A stretch of 64,000 nucleotides of DNA from Bryobacteraceae bacterium (GCA_026002855.1 BPGD01000001.1:1701972-1765971), one strand, 5' to 3'. Counted from the first letter of the stretch, positions 25,064 through 33,663 are shown. Notes: a model not told the origin generated them from the letters alone. Made by a program: numbers and translations.

Positions 25064-25724
25064 TGTCCGCGCACGGCCCGTCGGCCACGATGCGGCCCTG
25101 CTCGAAGAAAACGGCCCGCGGGCAAAGGGCGCGGGCGAAGGGTGCGTCGTGCGTGACGATGAGTTTCGCCTGGGGAAGCCCGCGCAGCAGTTCGAGCAGC
25201 GCGCGGCGGGCGGGCGGGTCGAGGTGGGTGGTGGGTTCGTCCAGGATCAGGACCTCCGGCTCAACGGCGAGGATGCCGGCCAGCGCCACGCGCTGCTTCT
25301 CGCCGCTGCTCAGATGGTAAGGGGCGCGCTCCAGTCCGTCCTTGATGCCGACGGCGGCCAGCGCGCGGCGGGCGCGCTGCTCGGCCTCGGCGCGCGCCAG
25401 CCCCTCCCGGAGCGGCCCGAAGCAGACATCCTCCAGGACTGTCGGGCGGAAGAGCTGGTCTTCCGGGTCCTGAAAAAGGAAGCCGATCTTGCGCCGGATC
25501 AGCGGCAGGTTGGCGCGCGTCACCGGCAGGTCGCACACGCGCAGGTGGCCCTCGCCCCGCAGGATGCCGTTCAGATGCAGCAGGAATGTCGTCTTGCCGG
25601 AGCCATTGCGGCCGAAGACGGCGACGCTTTCGCCGCGGTGGAGCTGGAAGTCGACGCCGCGCAGCACCTCGCGGCCGGGTTCGTAGGCGAAGCGGAGGTC
25701 CCGCGCGTCGACAATGCAGCTCAC
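25002..25724 (-). CDS. cbiO: Cobalt/nickel ECF transporter ATPase CbiO
   Basis: 240-residue ABC ATPase. Walker A is GRNGSGKTT, the Q-loop is [11 protein letters not shown] (the DPEDQ wording is typical of ECF-type ATPases), the signature is [12 protein letters not shown] and Walker B is [12 protein letters not shown], followed by the switch histidine in IVTHD. It energises the CbiMQ transporter encoded just upstream. Its ATG overlaps the cbiQ stop (ATGA). The 3' end overlaps dtd tail to tail. Confidence 0.92.
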   Translation of the reverse strand: MSCIVDARDLRFAYEPGREVLRGVDFQLHRGESVAVFGRNGSGKTTFLLHLNGILRGEGHLRVCDLPVTRANLPLIRRKIGFLFQDPEDQLFRPTVLEDVCFGPLREGLARAEAEQRARRALAAVGIKDGLERAPYHLSSGEKQRVALAGILAVEPEVLILDEPTTHLDPPARRALLELLRGLPQAKLIVTHDAPFARALCPRAVFFEQGRIVADGPCADIIRRFGWDLESPTETSPAPR

Positions 25725-26329
25725 GGCACGACACCTGCTCCGCGCGCCAGCATCGCCCGGTGGACGCGCAGGGCGCGCTCGTAGGAAGACACAAGGAGCA
25801 CGGCCACGCTGGAGGCCGAGACCTCAAAGGATCGCTCCGCGCCCCTCGCCAGGGCGGCTGTGCGCAGCCGCCATGCCTGCTCGGAAAGAACGCCCAGATA
25901 GCGCCACAGAAAGTGCATCACTTCGAGCACCAGCCGCGGCGCGCCAAAGAAGGCCGCCGCGCCGAGCACGTCTTCGAGCGGCGTCGTCGCCATCAGCAGC
26001 ACCACCCAAAGGGCCGATGCCCAGGGCTTCCAGAGCAGCGCTGCCGCGCGGGCCGCGTCGCCGCCCCACCAGCTCATGGCGGCAAAGATGAGCGAAAACG
26101 GCATGACCAGCGCGGCGCGCAACGCCAGTGCCGGCACGGGCAGCCGTGCGGCCAGCGCCAGCAGTGGAAAGGCGACGGTCAGCATCCAGGCCCCGTCCCA
26201 CAGGGACACTGCCGCCACCAGCGCGAGCGCTGTGGCGAGCTTAGTGCGTGCGTCCAAACGGTGGAGCCGGCTGCGGCCGCGGCTCCACTCGTCAAACCGG
26301 AAATGCCCGGGTCCTAGGCGTTTCGCCAC
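25721..26329 (-). CDS. cbiQ: ECF transporter transmembrane component CbiQ
   Basis: 202 residues from GTG 26329, which overlaps the cbiM end by 16 nt. Similarity and the first membrane segment begin shortly after (HFRFDEWSRGRSRLHRLDARTKLATAL). The DARTK-type start of the domain and several hydrophobic helices fit the T component. The cytoplasmic coupling helices carry the ARGAERSFEVS and RALRVHRAMLARG stretches, which match the two Ala-Arg-Gly motifs that contact the ATPase. Part of a cbiMQO operon. Confidence 0.9.
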   Translation of the reverse strand: MAKRLGPGHFRFDEWSRGRSRLHRLDARTKLATALALVAAVSLWDGAWMLTVAFPLLALAARLPVPALALRAALVMPFSLIFAAMSWWGGDAARAAALLWKPWASALWVVLLMATTPLEDVLGAAAFFGAPRLVLEVMHFLWRYLGVLSEQAWRLRTAALARGAERSFEVSASSVAVLLVSSYERALRVHRAMLARGAGVVP

Positions 26330-27219
26330 CGTGCCATCCACTTCCCGGCCACCCAGCACAGCCCGGCCGCGGCCGCCAGTCCGAACACCCCGGCGGCGGC
26401 TTTGCCCAGCCACGGCGCCGGCAGCCACGGCGCCTCATAGTCCGGCATGGGCGCGCCGAGGATGGATCGCTCCAGACCAGTGATGCCCAGCCGCCCGGCC
26501 AGATGCTCCAGCCCGTCCGGCTGGGTGGAGGCGATCAGGAACGCTGCCGCCGCCAGGACGAGCGACACCAGCAGCAGGCCGGCCAGCGCCGGCCGCCGGA
26601 ATTCCGCCTGCCGGGCCAGCAGCGCCGGCTGGAGCCTTTCGAGCGCCGCCGCCACTGCGGCCGTGATCGCCCCCTCGAGCACCGCCGTCGCCGCGAAGAT
26701 GCCGAGTGCGCCCGCCAGCGCCGGGCCGGGAATACGGATGCCCGATGCGGCCAGCTCCGCCAGCGCCAGGCACGCGGCCACCAGCGCGCTGAGCGTTCCG
26801 GCGGCGAAAGCGGCCAGGCGCCGGCTGCCTTCGCCCAGCAGCCCGTACGACCAGGAGGCCGCCGCCACGCCGGCCAGCCCCATGTTGACCACGTTCGCGC
26901 CCAGCGCCAGCACGCCGCCGTCCTGAAACAGCAGCGCCTGAATGGCGAGGATCGCCGTCATGACCACCACGGCCGGCGCGGCCCCGAGCACGATGGTCAA
27001 CAGGGCCGAACCGAGCAGGTGGCCGCTGGCGCCCGCCGCCACGGGGAAATTGATCATCTGGGCGGCGAAGACGAAGGCGCCCATCACGCCCATCAGCGGA
27101 ACGCGCGCCTCTTCGAGCGACCGTGCCGCCCGGCGCGAGGCCATCACCACGCCGGCCAGGCCGGCCGCGCCCAGCACGCCCGCCACCGGCGGCGACAGGT
27201 ACCCGTCGGGGATGTGCAT
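26314..27219 (-). CDS. cbiM: Cobalt/nickel ECF transporter substrate-binding protein CbiM with C-terminal PDGLE (CbiN-like) domain
   Basis: 301 residues beginning MHIPDGYLSPP. The N-terminal Met-His amino group and His2 are the metal-ligand site of CbiM/NikM, which fixes the start at 27219. Six or seven hydrophobic segments follow. The C-terminal third has a membrane anchor and the QPDGLEHLAGRLG motif, showing fusion of a PDGLE/CbiN-like unit. Cobalt or nickel cannot be separated by eye. A cobalamin adenosyltransferase at 52.6 kb makes cobalt plausible. Only 58 nt separate it from divergent purU. Confidence 0.9.
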   Translation of the reverse strand: MHIPDGYLSPPVAGVLGAAGLAGVVMASRRAARSLEEARVPLMGVMGAFVFAAQMINFPVAAGASGHLLGSALLTIVLGAAPAVVVMTAILAIQALLFQDGGVLALGANVVNMGLAGVAAASWSYGLLGEGSRRLAAFAAGTLSALVAACLALAELAASGIRIPGPALAGALGIFAATAVLEGAITAAVAAALERLQPALLARQAEFRRPALAGLLLVSLVLAAAAFLIASTQPDGLEHLAGRLGITGLERSILGAPMPDYEAPWLPAPWLGKAAAGVFGLAAAAGLCWVAGKWMARWRNA

Positions 27220-27277
27220 GACGCCACCAAAGTAGCAAAACTGTTGTCGGCGTGCTACCGGGAGCGGCCGCGCTACC

Positions 27278-28159
27278 ATGGATATCTGCACCGACATGGG
27301 CGGGCACGACAGCGCCATTCTTCTCATCAGTTGCCCTGACGCGCGGGGACTCGTCGCCGGCGTCTCCGGATTCCTTTACGAACACGGGGCCAACATCCTG
27401 TCCACGGACGAGCACCGGGACGATGCAACCGGGCAGTTTCTGATGCGGGTCGAATGGGACCTGGACGGCTTCGAACTCGGCCGGGACGAGTTCGCAGCCG
27501 CCTTTGAGGCCGCCGTGGCGCGCCGCTTCCACATGGACTGGCGCGTGGCGTACTCGCGCGACCGGCTGGGCGTGGCGATCTTCGTTTCCAGATACCTGCA
27601 CTGCCTGGCCGATCTGCTCCACCGCCGCCACATGGGCGAGCTGCCCGGCGAGATCCGCCTCATCATCAGCAATCACGAGGATGCGGCCGCGCTGGCCGGC
27701 TTCTACGGCGTGCCCTTCGTGCACACGCCGGTCTCTCCCGGGACGCGCGCCACAGCCGAGCGGCGGCAACTGGACCTGCTCGAAGAGTACGGTATCGGCC
27801 TGGTAGTGCTGGCGCGCTACATGCAGATCCTTTCGCCGGAATTCGTCGGCCGTTATCCGGCGCAGATCATCAACGTGCATCATTCGTTCCTGCCCGCCTT
27901 CCAGGGCGCGCGGCCCTATCACGCGGCCTTCGAGCGCGGCGTCAAGCTGATCGGCGCCACGGCGCACTACGTGACCGAGGCGCTCGACGACGGGCCGATC
28001 ATCGAGCAGGAAGTGGTCCGCGTCTCGCACCGCGACCAGCTGGAGGATCTCATCGAGAAGGGCCGCGACGCCGAGCGGCTGGCGCTGGCGCGCGCCGTGC
28101 GCTGGCACCTGGAACACCGGATCCTGCTCTATGGCCGCAAGACCGTCGTCTTCACCTGA
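27278..28159 (+). CDS. purU: Formyltetrahydrofolate deformylase
   Basis: 293 residues. It hydrolyses 10-formyl-THF to formate and THF, supplying formate for PurT-type purine synthesis and balancing one-carbon units. The N-terminal ACT domain (ILLISCPDARGLVAGVSGFLYEHGANIL) precedes a formyltransferase domain. The catalytic triad region is visible as IINVHHSFLPAFQGARPYH and, later, GATAHYVTEALDDGPIIEQ. Length is typical. It lies 13 nt upstream of acpS. Confidence 0.93.
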   Translation: MDICTDMGGHDSAILLISCPDARGLVAGVSGFLYEHGANILSTDEHRDDATGQFLMRVEWDLDGFELGRDEFAAAFEAAVARRFHMDWRVAYSRDRLGVAIFVSRYLHCLADLLHRRHMGELPGEIRLIISNHEDAAALAGFYGVPFVHTPVSPGTRATAERRQLDLLEEYGIGLVVLARYMQILSPEFVGRYPAQIINVHHSFLPAFQGARPYHAAFERGVKLIGATAHYVTEALDDGPIIEQEVVRVSHRDQLEDLIEKGRDAERLALARAVRWHLEHRILLYGRKTVVFT

Positions 28160-28172
28160 GGAGGCCGCGAGG

Positions 28173-28565
28173 ATGATTCTGGGAACGGGCATCGATCTGG
28201 CGGAAGTGGACCGGATCCGCGCCGCGGTGGAAAAATACGGAACCCGCTTCCTCGAGCGCGTCTTCACGCCCGCAGAGATCGCCTATGTGGAGCGCAAGGC
28301 CCACCGCTACGAGCGCTACGCCGCCCGCTTCGCCGCCAAGGAGGCGGGTATGAAGGCGCTCGGCACCGGCTGGCGGCGGGGCGTGCGCTGGCAGGACTTC
28401 GAGGTGCGCAACCAGCGCTCCGGCAGGCCGGCACTCCTGCTGCACGGGGTGGCGGCGGAGATCGCCCGTCAGATGGGAGTTGAACGCATTCACCTGTCGC
28501 TGACGCACACGGAGGCCGTGGCGCAGGCGTTCGTGATTTTCGAAGGAAGCGGCGCGGCCGGATAA
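28173..28565 (+). CDS. acpS: Holo-[acyl-carrier-protein] synthase
   Basis: 130 residues. It transfers 4'-phosphopantetheine from CoA to apo-ACP. MILGTGIDLAEVDRI carries the Mg-binding Asp8, and FAAKEAGMKALGTG the catalytic Glu and Lys. LSLTHTEAVAQAFVI is the third conserved block (usual LSHT). ATG 28173 is canonical and follows GAGG. The stop is 3 nt from the end of the convergent CDP-alcohol transferase gene. Confidence 0.93.
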   Translation: MILGTGIDLAEVDRIRAAVEKYGTRFLERVFTPAEIAYVERKAHRYERYAARFAAKEAGMKALGTGWRRGVRWQDFEVRNQRSGRPALLLHGVAAEIARQMGVERIHLSLTHTEAVAQAFVIFEGSGAAG

Positions 28566-28568
28566 GCT

Positions 28569-29216
28569 TCAGCGCGCGCTGGCCGCGCCGGCGCGGGTCT
28601 GTTCGGCGGGCAGCTCCGCGGGCGCGCTCTCATCCATCTGCCGGGTCACTTCCCAGACGTGCCACATGCGGTGGATCACCGTGATGTTGCCGAGCACGGC
28701 GATCACCCACAGAACTGCGGCCATGCGGTCAAACAGCGCGCCGATGATCAGCAGCACCACCCGCTCCGGCCTTTCCAGGAAGCCAACCTTGCACGACGGG
28801 ATGACGTTTTCCGCCCGGGCGCGCGTGTAGCTGATCATCACCGTGGCGGTCATCACCACGGCCGTCAGCACGACATAAAAGTTCCGGTTGATGTTGGCGT
28901 AGTAGACGAGCAGGCCCATCAGCAGGGCGAGGTCCGAATAGCGGTCCACCACCGAGTCGAAGAAGGCGCCGAAGCGCGTTACCTGCCGGGTGGCCCGCGC
29001 CACGCGCCCGTCGACCATATCGAACAGCCCGGCGCCGAGGATCACCAGGCCCGCGTAAAAAAACAGGCCGCGGGCGAGCAGGTACGCCGCGTAGATATTG
29101 ATCAGCAGCCCGAGGAAAGTCAGGACGTTGGGATGGATCTTCGACAGCGCGAGCGCGCGCACGATCCAGAACAGGATTTTTCCTGCCCCGCTGCCGATGG
29201 CGCGCGTGATCGTCAT
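28569..29216 (-). CDS. CDP-alcohol phosphatidyltransferase family protein
   Basis: 215-residue membrane enzyme. The family signature D..DG..AR........G...D...D is exact in DMVDGRVARATRQVTRFGAFFDSVVDRYSD. Six hydrophobic segments are visible. The enzyme condenses a CDP-lipid with an alcohol (glycerol-3-phosphate, inositol phosphate or similar) in phospholipid synthesis. The N-terminal ALSKIHPNVLTFLGLLIN resembles PgsA- and inositol-phosphate-synthase-like branches, but the alcohol is not determined. It lies 7 nt downstream of greA. Confidence 0.88.
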   Translation of the reverse strand: MTITRAIGSGAGKILFWIVRALALSKIHPNVLTFLGLLINIYAAYLLARGLFFYAGLVILGAGLFDMVDGRVARATRQVTRFGAFFDSVVDRYSDLALLMGLLVYYANINRNFYVVLTAVVMTATVMISYTRARAENVIPSCKVGFLERPERVVLLIIGALFDRMAAVLWVIAVLGNITVIHRMWHVWEVTRQMDESAPAELPAEQTRAGAASAR

Positions 29217-29223
29217 CGCGGCT

Positions 29224-29703
29224 TCACTCCGCCTCCGCGGCTGCGTCGTGAATCGTGGTCAGTTGCAGGATCTCAAAACGCCGCACGCCGCTCGGGCTCG
29301 GAATGGTCACCTCGTCGCCCACTTTCCTGCCCACCAGCCCGCGGCCAATGGGGGATGTCGTGGAGATGAGGCCTTTGGCGGCGTCTGCTTCCTCGCTGAC
29401 CACCAGCTTGTAAGTGATCTCTTCGTTCCGGTCCAGGTCGAGCACGACGACGGTGGAGCCCAGCCCCACGCGGTCGCGCGGAATGCGCGACATGTCGATG
29501 AGCGAAAACTCGGCCAGGCGCTTCCGAAGCTGCGCGAGGCGCGCGTCCACATAGCGCTGCCGCTCCTTGGCGGCGTGAAACTCGGCGTTTTCGCGCAGAT
29601 CGCCATGCGCCCGCGCCTTCAGGATCTCTTTCGGAAGCTGATTGCGCAGCTCATATTCTAGCGCGGCAATCTCTTCCTGGATCTTGCGCTTGATGTCCTC
29701 CAT
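29224..29703 (-). CDS. greA: Transcript cleavage factor GreA
   Basis: 159 residues, the usual GreA length when started at ATG 29703 (MEDIKRKIQEEIAALEYEL); the longer open frame upstream is not supported. The N-terminal coiled coil carries the acidic tip in GDLRENAEFHAAKERQ (the DLxENxEY motif), which inserts into the RNA polymerase secondary channel. The C-terminal FKBP-like domain ends SPIGRGLVGRKVGDEVTI, also typical. It rescues backtracked RNA polymerase. A TATAAT box lies 28 nt upstream. Confidence 0.95.
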   Translation of the reverse strand: MEDIKRKIQEEIAALEYELRNQLPKEILKARAHGDLRENAEFHAAKERQRYVDARLAQLRKRLAEFSLIDMSRIPRDRVGLGSTVVVLDLDRNEEITYKLVVSEEADAAKGLISTTSPIGRGLVGRKVGDEVTIPSPSGVRRFEILQLTTIHDAAAEAE

Positions 29704-29731
29704 TGGATTGAAGGCCAGCTCCCAGACTTCG

Positions 29732-29737
29732 ATTATA
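29732..29737 (-). promoter_or_regulatory. -10 element TATAAT of the greA promoter
   Basis: ATTATA on the + strand reads as the consensus TATAAT on the - strand, 28 nt before the greA ATG. No good TTGACA-like -35 is present at 16-18 nt. Confidence 0.5.
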
Positions 29738-29860
29738 TCGGACCCGGCCCCGCGGCACCGCATGAGAACTTCGCCGGCGGGCTTGCACTTGTTGTTCGGA
29801 TCGGCGATGATTCCGTGTATGTCCGCGCCCGCCAGGCTTTGCGCCGGGGCGGCGCGGCGA

Positions 29861-29866
29861 TAGAAT
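29861..29866 (+). promoter_or_regulatory. Possible -10 element TAGAAT
   Basis: TAGAAT, 22 nt before the ATG of the unknown secreted-protein gene at 29889. TTTGCG sits 17 nt upstream as a weak -35. Confidence 0.35.
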
Positions 29867-29888
29867 AAGTGACCGGACGAGTGGGGGC

Positions 29889-31160
29889 ATGGAAGAACGG
29901 CGGAGACGCTCGTGGCCGTTTTCGCTCCTGGCCGCATGGGGCGGAATCGTTCTGGGCTGCGCGTTGCCTGCGGCAGGGCAAAGCCTGATCCAGGCCGAAC
30001 CCGGCCGCGCGCTCACCACCAGCGACATGGCGGTGCTCGAGGCCCGCGAGCCGCGCGACGACCTGCCCTGCCGCGTCACCCCCATCAAGCCCGCCGTCGG
30101 TTTCGACCTGAAGTTCCACGCCGGCTATGAGGTCGCCATCCCGATGCGCGAACTCGCCGGGCTGGAAAACCAGTTGACGATCATCTTCCGCGTCACTCCG
30201 GAGAACGCCCCGCAGCGGGCCGCCTATTTTTCCCAGAAAATCCGCGTGCCCAGCATCGAGCCGGACGCAAAGGGCGACGCCTCCCTTCAGGGCGCGTTCG
30301 ATCTCGGCGAGGGCGTCTACCAGGTGGACTGGCTGATGCGCGACCGCAGCGAGCGCGTCTGCGCCAGCTTCTGGCGCGCCGACGCCGTGCTGTCGCCAAA
30401 GGACAGGGACTTGGCCATCGCCCTGGCTCCGGGCACGGCGGCCCCCTCTGACCAGGACGAGTTCGCCGAAGAGCCGCCGGCCGAGAAAGACTACAGCAGC
30501 GGGCCACTCTCGGTGAAGGTGCTGATCAACTTCGCCCCACAGAATGGCAATGCGGCCACGCTTCAGCCGGCCGATACCGCTGCGCTCGTCTCCATCCTGC
30601 GCACGATCCACCGCGATCCGCGGATCGCGCGCTACTCGGTGGTGGCCTTCAATCTCCAGCAGCAGCGCATCCTCTACCGCCAGGAGGCCAGCGACCGGAT
30701 TGACTTCCCCGCCATCGGCGAGGCGCTGCGCGGACTGCAACTGGGGCGCGTGGATTTCTCGCAGCTCCAGAACCGGAACGCCGACGCCGAGTTCCTGGCC
30801 ACGCTCATCCAGAACGAATTCAAGGTCCGCAACGGCGAGCCTCCGCCCGACGGGCTCATCATCGCCGGGCCCAAGGTGATGCTGCCCTCGGGCATCCCCG
30901 CCGAGGCGCTGCGCGATGTGGGCGAGACTGAATACCCCGTCTTTTACCTGAACTACAACCTGACGCCGCAACTCACCCCCTGGCGCGACACCATCGGCCA
31001 GGCGGTGCGCTACTTCAAGGGGCTGGAATTCACCATCAGCCGCCCGCGCGAACTCTGGTCCGCGGTGACGGAGGTGGTGGCGCGGATCGTAAAATGGAAA
31101 TCAGGGAGGCGTCCGGCCGATGCATCGTTCAGGGGTTCGCACCTGGTTCCGCCCCGTTAG
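29889..31160 (+). CDS. Secreted protein of unknown function
   Basis: 423 residues with a signal peptide (FSLLAAWGGIVLGCALPAAGQ). The middle resembles an acidobacterial secreted family: a beta-rich part (GFDLKFHAGYEVAIPMREL ... LTIIFRVTPEN), an acidic linker, then an alpha/beta part (LSVKVLINFAPQNG ... YSVVAFNLQQQRILYRQ ... DGLIIAGPKVMLPSG). The layout recalls a VWFA-like fold but no MIDAS DxSxS motif was seen. Function is not assigned. Its 3' end overlaps the next gene by 41 nt in another frame. Confidence 0.75.
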   Translation: MEERRRRSWPFSLLAAWGGIVLGCALPAAGQSLIQAEPGRALTTSDMAVLEAREPRDDLPCRVTPIKPAVGFDLKFHAGYEVAIPMRELAGLENQLTIIFRVTPENAPQRAAYFSQKIRVPSIEPDAKGDASLQGAFDLGEGVYQVDWLMRDRSERVCASFWRADAVLSPKDRDLAIALAPGTAAPSDQDEFAEEPPAEKDYSSGPLSVKVLINFAPQNGNAATLQPADTAALVSILRTIHRDPRIARYSVVAFNLQQQRILYRQEASDRIDFPAIGEALRGLQLGRVDFSQLQNRNADAEFLATLIQNEFKVRNGEPPPDGLIIAGPKVMLPSGIPAEALRDVGETEYPVFYLNYNLTPQLTPWRDTIGQAVRYFKGLEFTISRPRELWSAVTEVVARIVKWKSGRRPADASFRGSHLVPPR

Positions 31161-31695
31161 CGCGCTGGCCGTCCTGCTGCTGGCGCCGCTGGCCGGCGCG
31201 CAGGATCGGCGTCTCATCCAGCCCCAGAAGCTGGCGCCTTACGTCACGTCGCCGCAGCCCATCGTCGTCAAGATGCTCGAAATCGCCCGGCTCAAAAGCG
31301 GCGAGACGCTGTACGACCTCGGCTGCGGAGACGGCCGCATCCTGACCACCGCCGCGAAGGATTTCGGCGCCCGGGCCGTGGGCGTGGAGCTGAGCCCCGC
31401 GCTCGTGCGGCGCGCCCGCCAGGCCGTGGAGAGCCTCGGCCTTCAGGACCAGGTGAAGGTGATTGAAGGCGACCTGATGCAGGTGGACCTTTCCGGCGCC
31501 GATGTCGTCGCGCTGTATCTGCTCACCGAAGCCAACGAGCAGCTCCGCCCGAAGCTGGAGCGCGAGCTGAAACCGGGCGCGCGCGTCGTTTCGCTCGAAT
31601 TCCGCATCAAGGGCTGGAAGCCTGCCCGCATCGAAAAGGTGGAAGCTCACCGCCATCCCTACACGATCTATCTGTACGAGCTGCCGCAGAAGTAA
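31120..31695 (+). CDS. Class I SAM-dependent methyltransferase with apparent signal peptide
   Basis: 191 residues. The SAM-binding motif I is clear (ETLYDLGCGDGRILTTAAKDFG), followed by an acidic strand end (AVGVELSPALV) and later motifs (VKVIEGDLMQVDLSGADVVALYLL). The N-terminus (MHRSGVRTWFRPVSALAVLLLAPLAGAQDRR) has the n-, h- and c-regions of a signal peptide with AGAQ at the cut. That is odd for an enzyme using a cytoplasmic cofactor. A start downstream of the signal would remove it, but no in-frame ATG is seen before residue 52. It could instead be membrane-anchored facing the cytoplasm. The substrate is unknown. Confidence 0.75.
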   Translation: MHRSGVRTWFRPVSALAVLLLAPLAGAQDRRLIQPQKLAPYVTSPQPIVVKMLEIARLKSGETLYDLGCGDGRILTTAAKDFGARAVGVELSPALVRRARQAVESLGLQDQVKVIEGDLMQVDLSGADVVALYLLTEANEQLRPKLERELKPGARVVSLEFRIKGWKPARIEKVEAHRHPYTIYLYELPQK

Positions 31696-31728
31696 GCGCG
31701 CGGCGCGGCGGGATATCCTCAGAACAGA

Positions 31729-31833
31729 ATGCGACGCCTTGCGCTTGTCCTCTGCCTCGCCGCCACGGTCGCTGCGCAGCCGCCGCCCAGGCCCGGCCGG
31801 AAGTATTCCACGGTGGAACGGCTTGCGCCGTAA
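31729..31833 (+). pseudogene. Signal-peptide fragment cut from the PHP/esterase gene by an in-frame TAA
   Basis: ATG 31729 opens a 34-codon frame, MRRLALVLCLAATVAAQ followed by a Pro-rich stretch, which is a convincing signal peptide. It ends in TAA at 31831-31833. The same frame continues without another stop through the PHP/esterase protein to 33663. It therefore looks like the authentic N-terminus of that protein, separated by one nonsense codon. TATCCT at 31713-31718 is a possible -10. Confidence 0.6.
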
Positions 31834-31845
31834 CGGCTGGCGGCA

Positions 31846-33663
31846 GTGCGCGCCGAGCGGCAGCGGCTGGCCGCGCAGCGCCGCGCGCTTGAACCCGTGG
31901 GCATCTACGAGGACTTCCCCGCCGTGATACACGTCCACGCCGAAGACGCCCCGCACACGCTGGGCAAACGCGAGGAGGTGCTCGCCGCCGCCCGCGCCGC
32001 AGGCGTCCGCGCCGTCTTCTTCAGCGATCACGGCGGCCCGCACCCCGCCACGTGGCATGGCGAGCGCGAGGGCATTCTCTTCTTCGCCGGCGCGGAGAAC
32101 GGCAACCGCCACGAGCTGCTCTTTCCCCGTCCCGCGCCCGGGCTGCGGTTTCACTCCCACGTCGAAGGCGACCTGGAGGCCTCGCCGGAAGGCTGGGACG
32201 GCATGGAAATCTACAACCGCCATGCCGATCACGAAGACGACACGGACCTGGCCGGGTATCTCAAGGCTGCCGCGCGATCCCCGGAAAAGCTCGCTGAGCT
32301 GGCGAAGCTCGTGCGCCAGTATCCGGACGAAGTCTACGGCGCCGGCGCCGACTACTGGCCGGAGATCTTCGCCCGCTGGGACCGCGTGCTTGCCACGCGT
32401 TTCTTCACCGGCATCGGTGCCAATGACGCGCACCAGAACGCGCTCGTCGGCGGCCAGGTGCTCGTGGATCCCTATGAAGCCGCCTTCCGCAATACGGTGA
32501 CGCACATCCTCGCCCGGGAATTCACGCACGAAGCGCTGGCGCGCTCGCTGCGCGAGGGCCGGGCCTGGGTGGCGCACGACTGGCTTTGCGAACCGCGCGG
32601 CTTCGCCTTCTTCGCAGTGAACTCGCTGGGCGTCTACGAGATGGGCGATACGATCCCGATGGCGGGCTCGACCCGGCTGGTGGCGCGCGCGCCCGTGACC
32701 GCGCGCTGGCGCTTCATCCGCGAGGGCAAGGTGGTGCATGAGGCTCTCTCCGACACGGTCTCCTGGCAGGCCGCTGAGCCGGGCATGTACCGCGTCGAGG
32801 CGTGGCTCGACATCGACGGCGAGCAGCGTCCCTGGATCTACTCGAACCCCATCCGCCTGGCCCGCCCGGACGCGGGCGCGCTCGCGCTGCCCTCCCAGCA
32901 GCTCGACCCCGGCGTCGAGGCTGTCGCCGACATCGAATATGTTGCCGGGGCGCCCGAGGACGCCGATAAGCACCGGCTCGACATCTACCGCCGCCACGGC
33001 GCCGCGCGCCGCCCCGTGCTCTTCTTTGTGCATGGCGGGGCCTGGGTCCGCGGCGACCGCAAGCAGTATCCGTTCTTCGGCAACCGCTTCGCCCGCGAAG
33101 GCTATGTCGTCGTCGTGCCCAGTTACCGGCTGGCGCCGAAGCATCCGCATCCGGCGCAGATCGAGGACGTCGCCGACGCCTTCGCCTGGACCGTGCGCCA
33201 CATCGCCGAATACGGCGGCGACCCGGCGCGGATCGTCGTCGCCGGCCACTCCGCCGGCGGGCATCTGGTGGCGCTGCTTGCGGCCAACGAGAAGTGGCTG
33301 CGCGGGCGCGGACTGACCACGGCCGCCATCCGCGGCGTCATCTCGATGAGCGGCGTGCCCGACGTCACCGGCGAAGCCGGCGCGCGCGTCTTCGGCAACG
33401 ACCCGGCCGTGCGCCGCGAGGCGTCGCCGCTGTTCCACGTGCGCGCCGGGTTGCCGCCGTTTCTCATCACCTACTGCCAGTGGGACTATCTGACGCTGCC
33501 ACAGCAGGCGCGCCGCCTCCACGCCGCCCTCCGCCAGGCGGGCGTGCCGGCCGAGCTCGTCTTTGTCCCTGGCGAAAATCACATCTCGGAAATGACCAGC
33601 ATCGTCAGGCCCGGCGACGCGACCGCCGCCGCGCTGCTCCGCTTCCTGGGGGGACTCGAGTGA
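31846..33663 (+). CDS. PHP-domain / alpha-beta-hydrolase fusion protein
   Basis: 605 residues from GTG 31846, in frame with an upstream signal peptide that is cut off by a TAA. The N-terminal half is a PHP-type metal hydrolase: VIHVHAEDAPHTLGKREEVL, AVFFSDHGGPH, GAENGNRHELL, FHSHVEG and GIGANDAHQN give the expected His/Asp/Glu ligands. A beta-rich linker (about 290-345) follows. The C-terminal half is a carboxylesterase-type hydrolase with oxyanion motif HGGAW, nucleophile motif GHSAGG and a late catalytic His in ENHISEM. Without the signal peptide the product would stay in the cytoplasm or not be made. The stop overlaps the next gene (GTGA). Confidence 0.75.
   Translation: MRAERQRLAAQRRALEPVGIYEDFPAVIHVHAEDAPHTLGKREEVLAAARAAGVRAVFFSDHGGPHPATWHGEREGILFFAGAENGNRHELLFPRPAPGLRFHSHVEGDLEASPEGWDGMEIYNRHADHEDDTDLAGYLKAAARSPEKLAELAKLVRQYPDEVYGAGADYWPEIFARWDRVLATRFFTGIGANDAHQNALVGGQVLVDPYEAAFRNTVTHILAREFTHEALARSLREGRAWVAHDWLCEPRGFAFFAVNSLGVYEMGDTIPMAGSTRLVARAPVTARWRFIREGKVVHEALSDTVSWQAAEPGMYRVEAWLDIDGEQRPWIYSNPIRLARPDAGALALPSQQLDPGVEAVADIEYVAGAPEDADKHRLDIYRRHGAARRPVLFFVHGGAWVRGDRKQYPFFGNRFAREGYVVVVPSYRLAPKHPHPAQIEDVADAFAWTVRHIAEYGGDPARIVVAGHSAGGHLVALLAANEKWLRGRGLTTAAIRGVISMSGVPDVTGEAGARVFGNDPAVRREASPLFHVRAGLPPFLITYCQWDYLTLPQQARRLHAALRQAGVPAELVFVPGENHISEMTSIVRPGDATAAALLRFLGGLE

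Noticed and set aside
27220-27277. Possible cobalamin riboswitch before cbiM
   Set aside because: Only 58 nt between divergent genes and no B12-box-like sequence.
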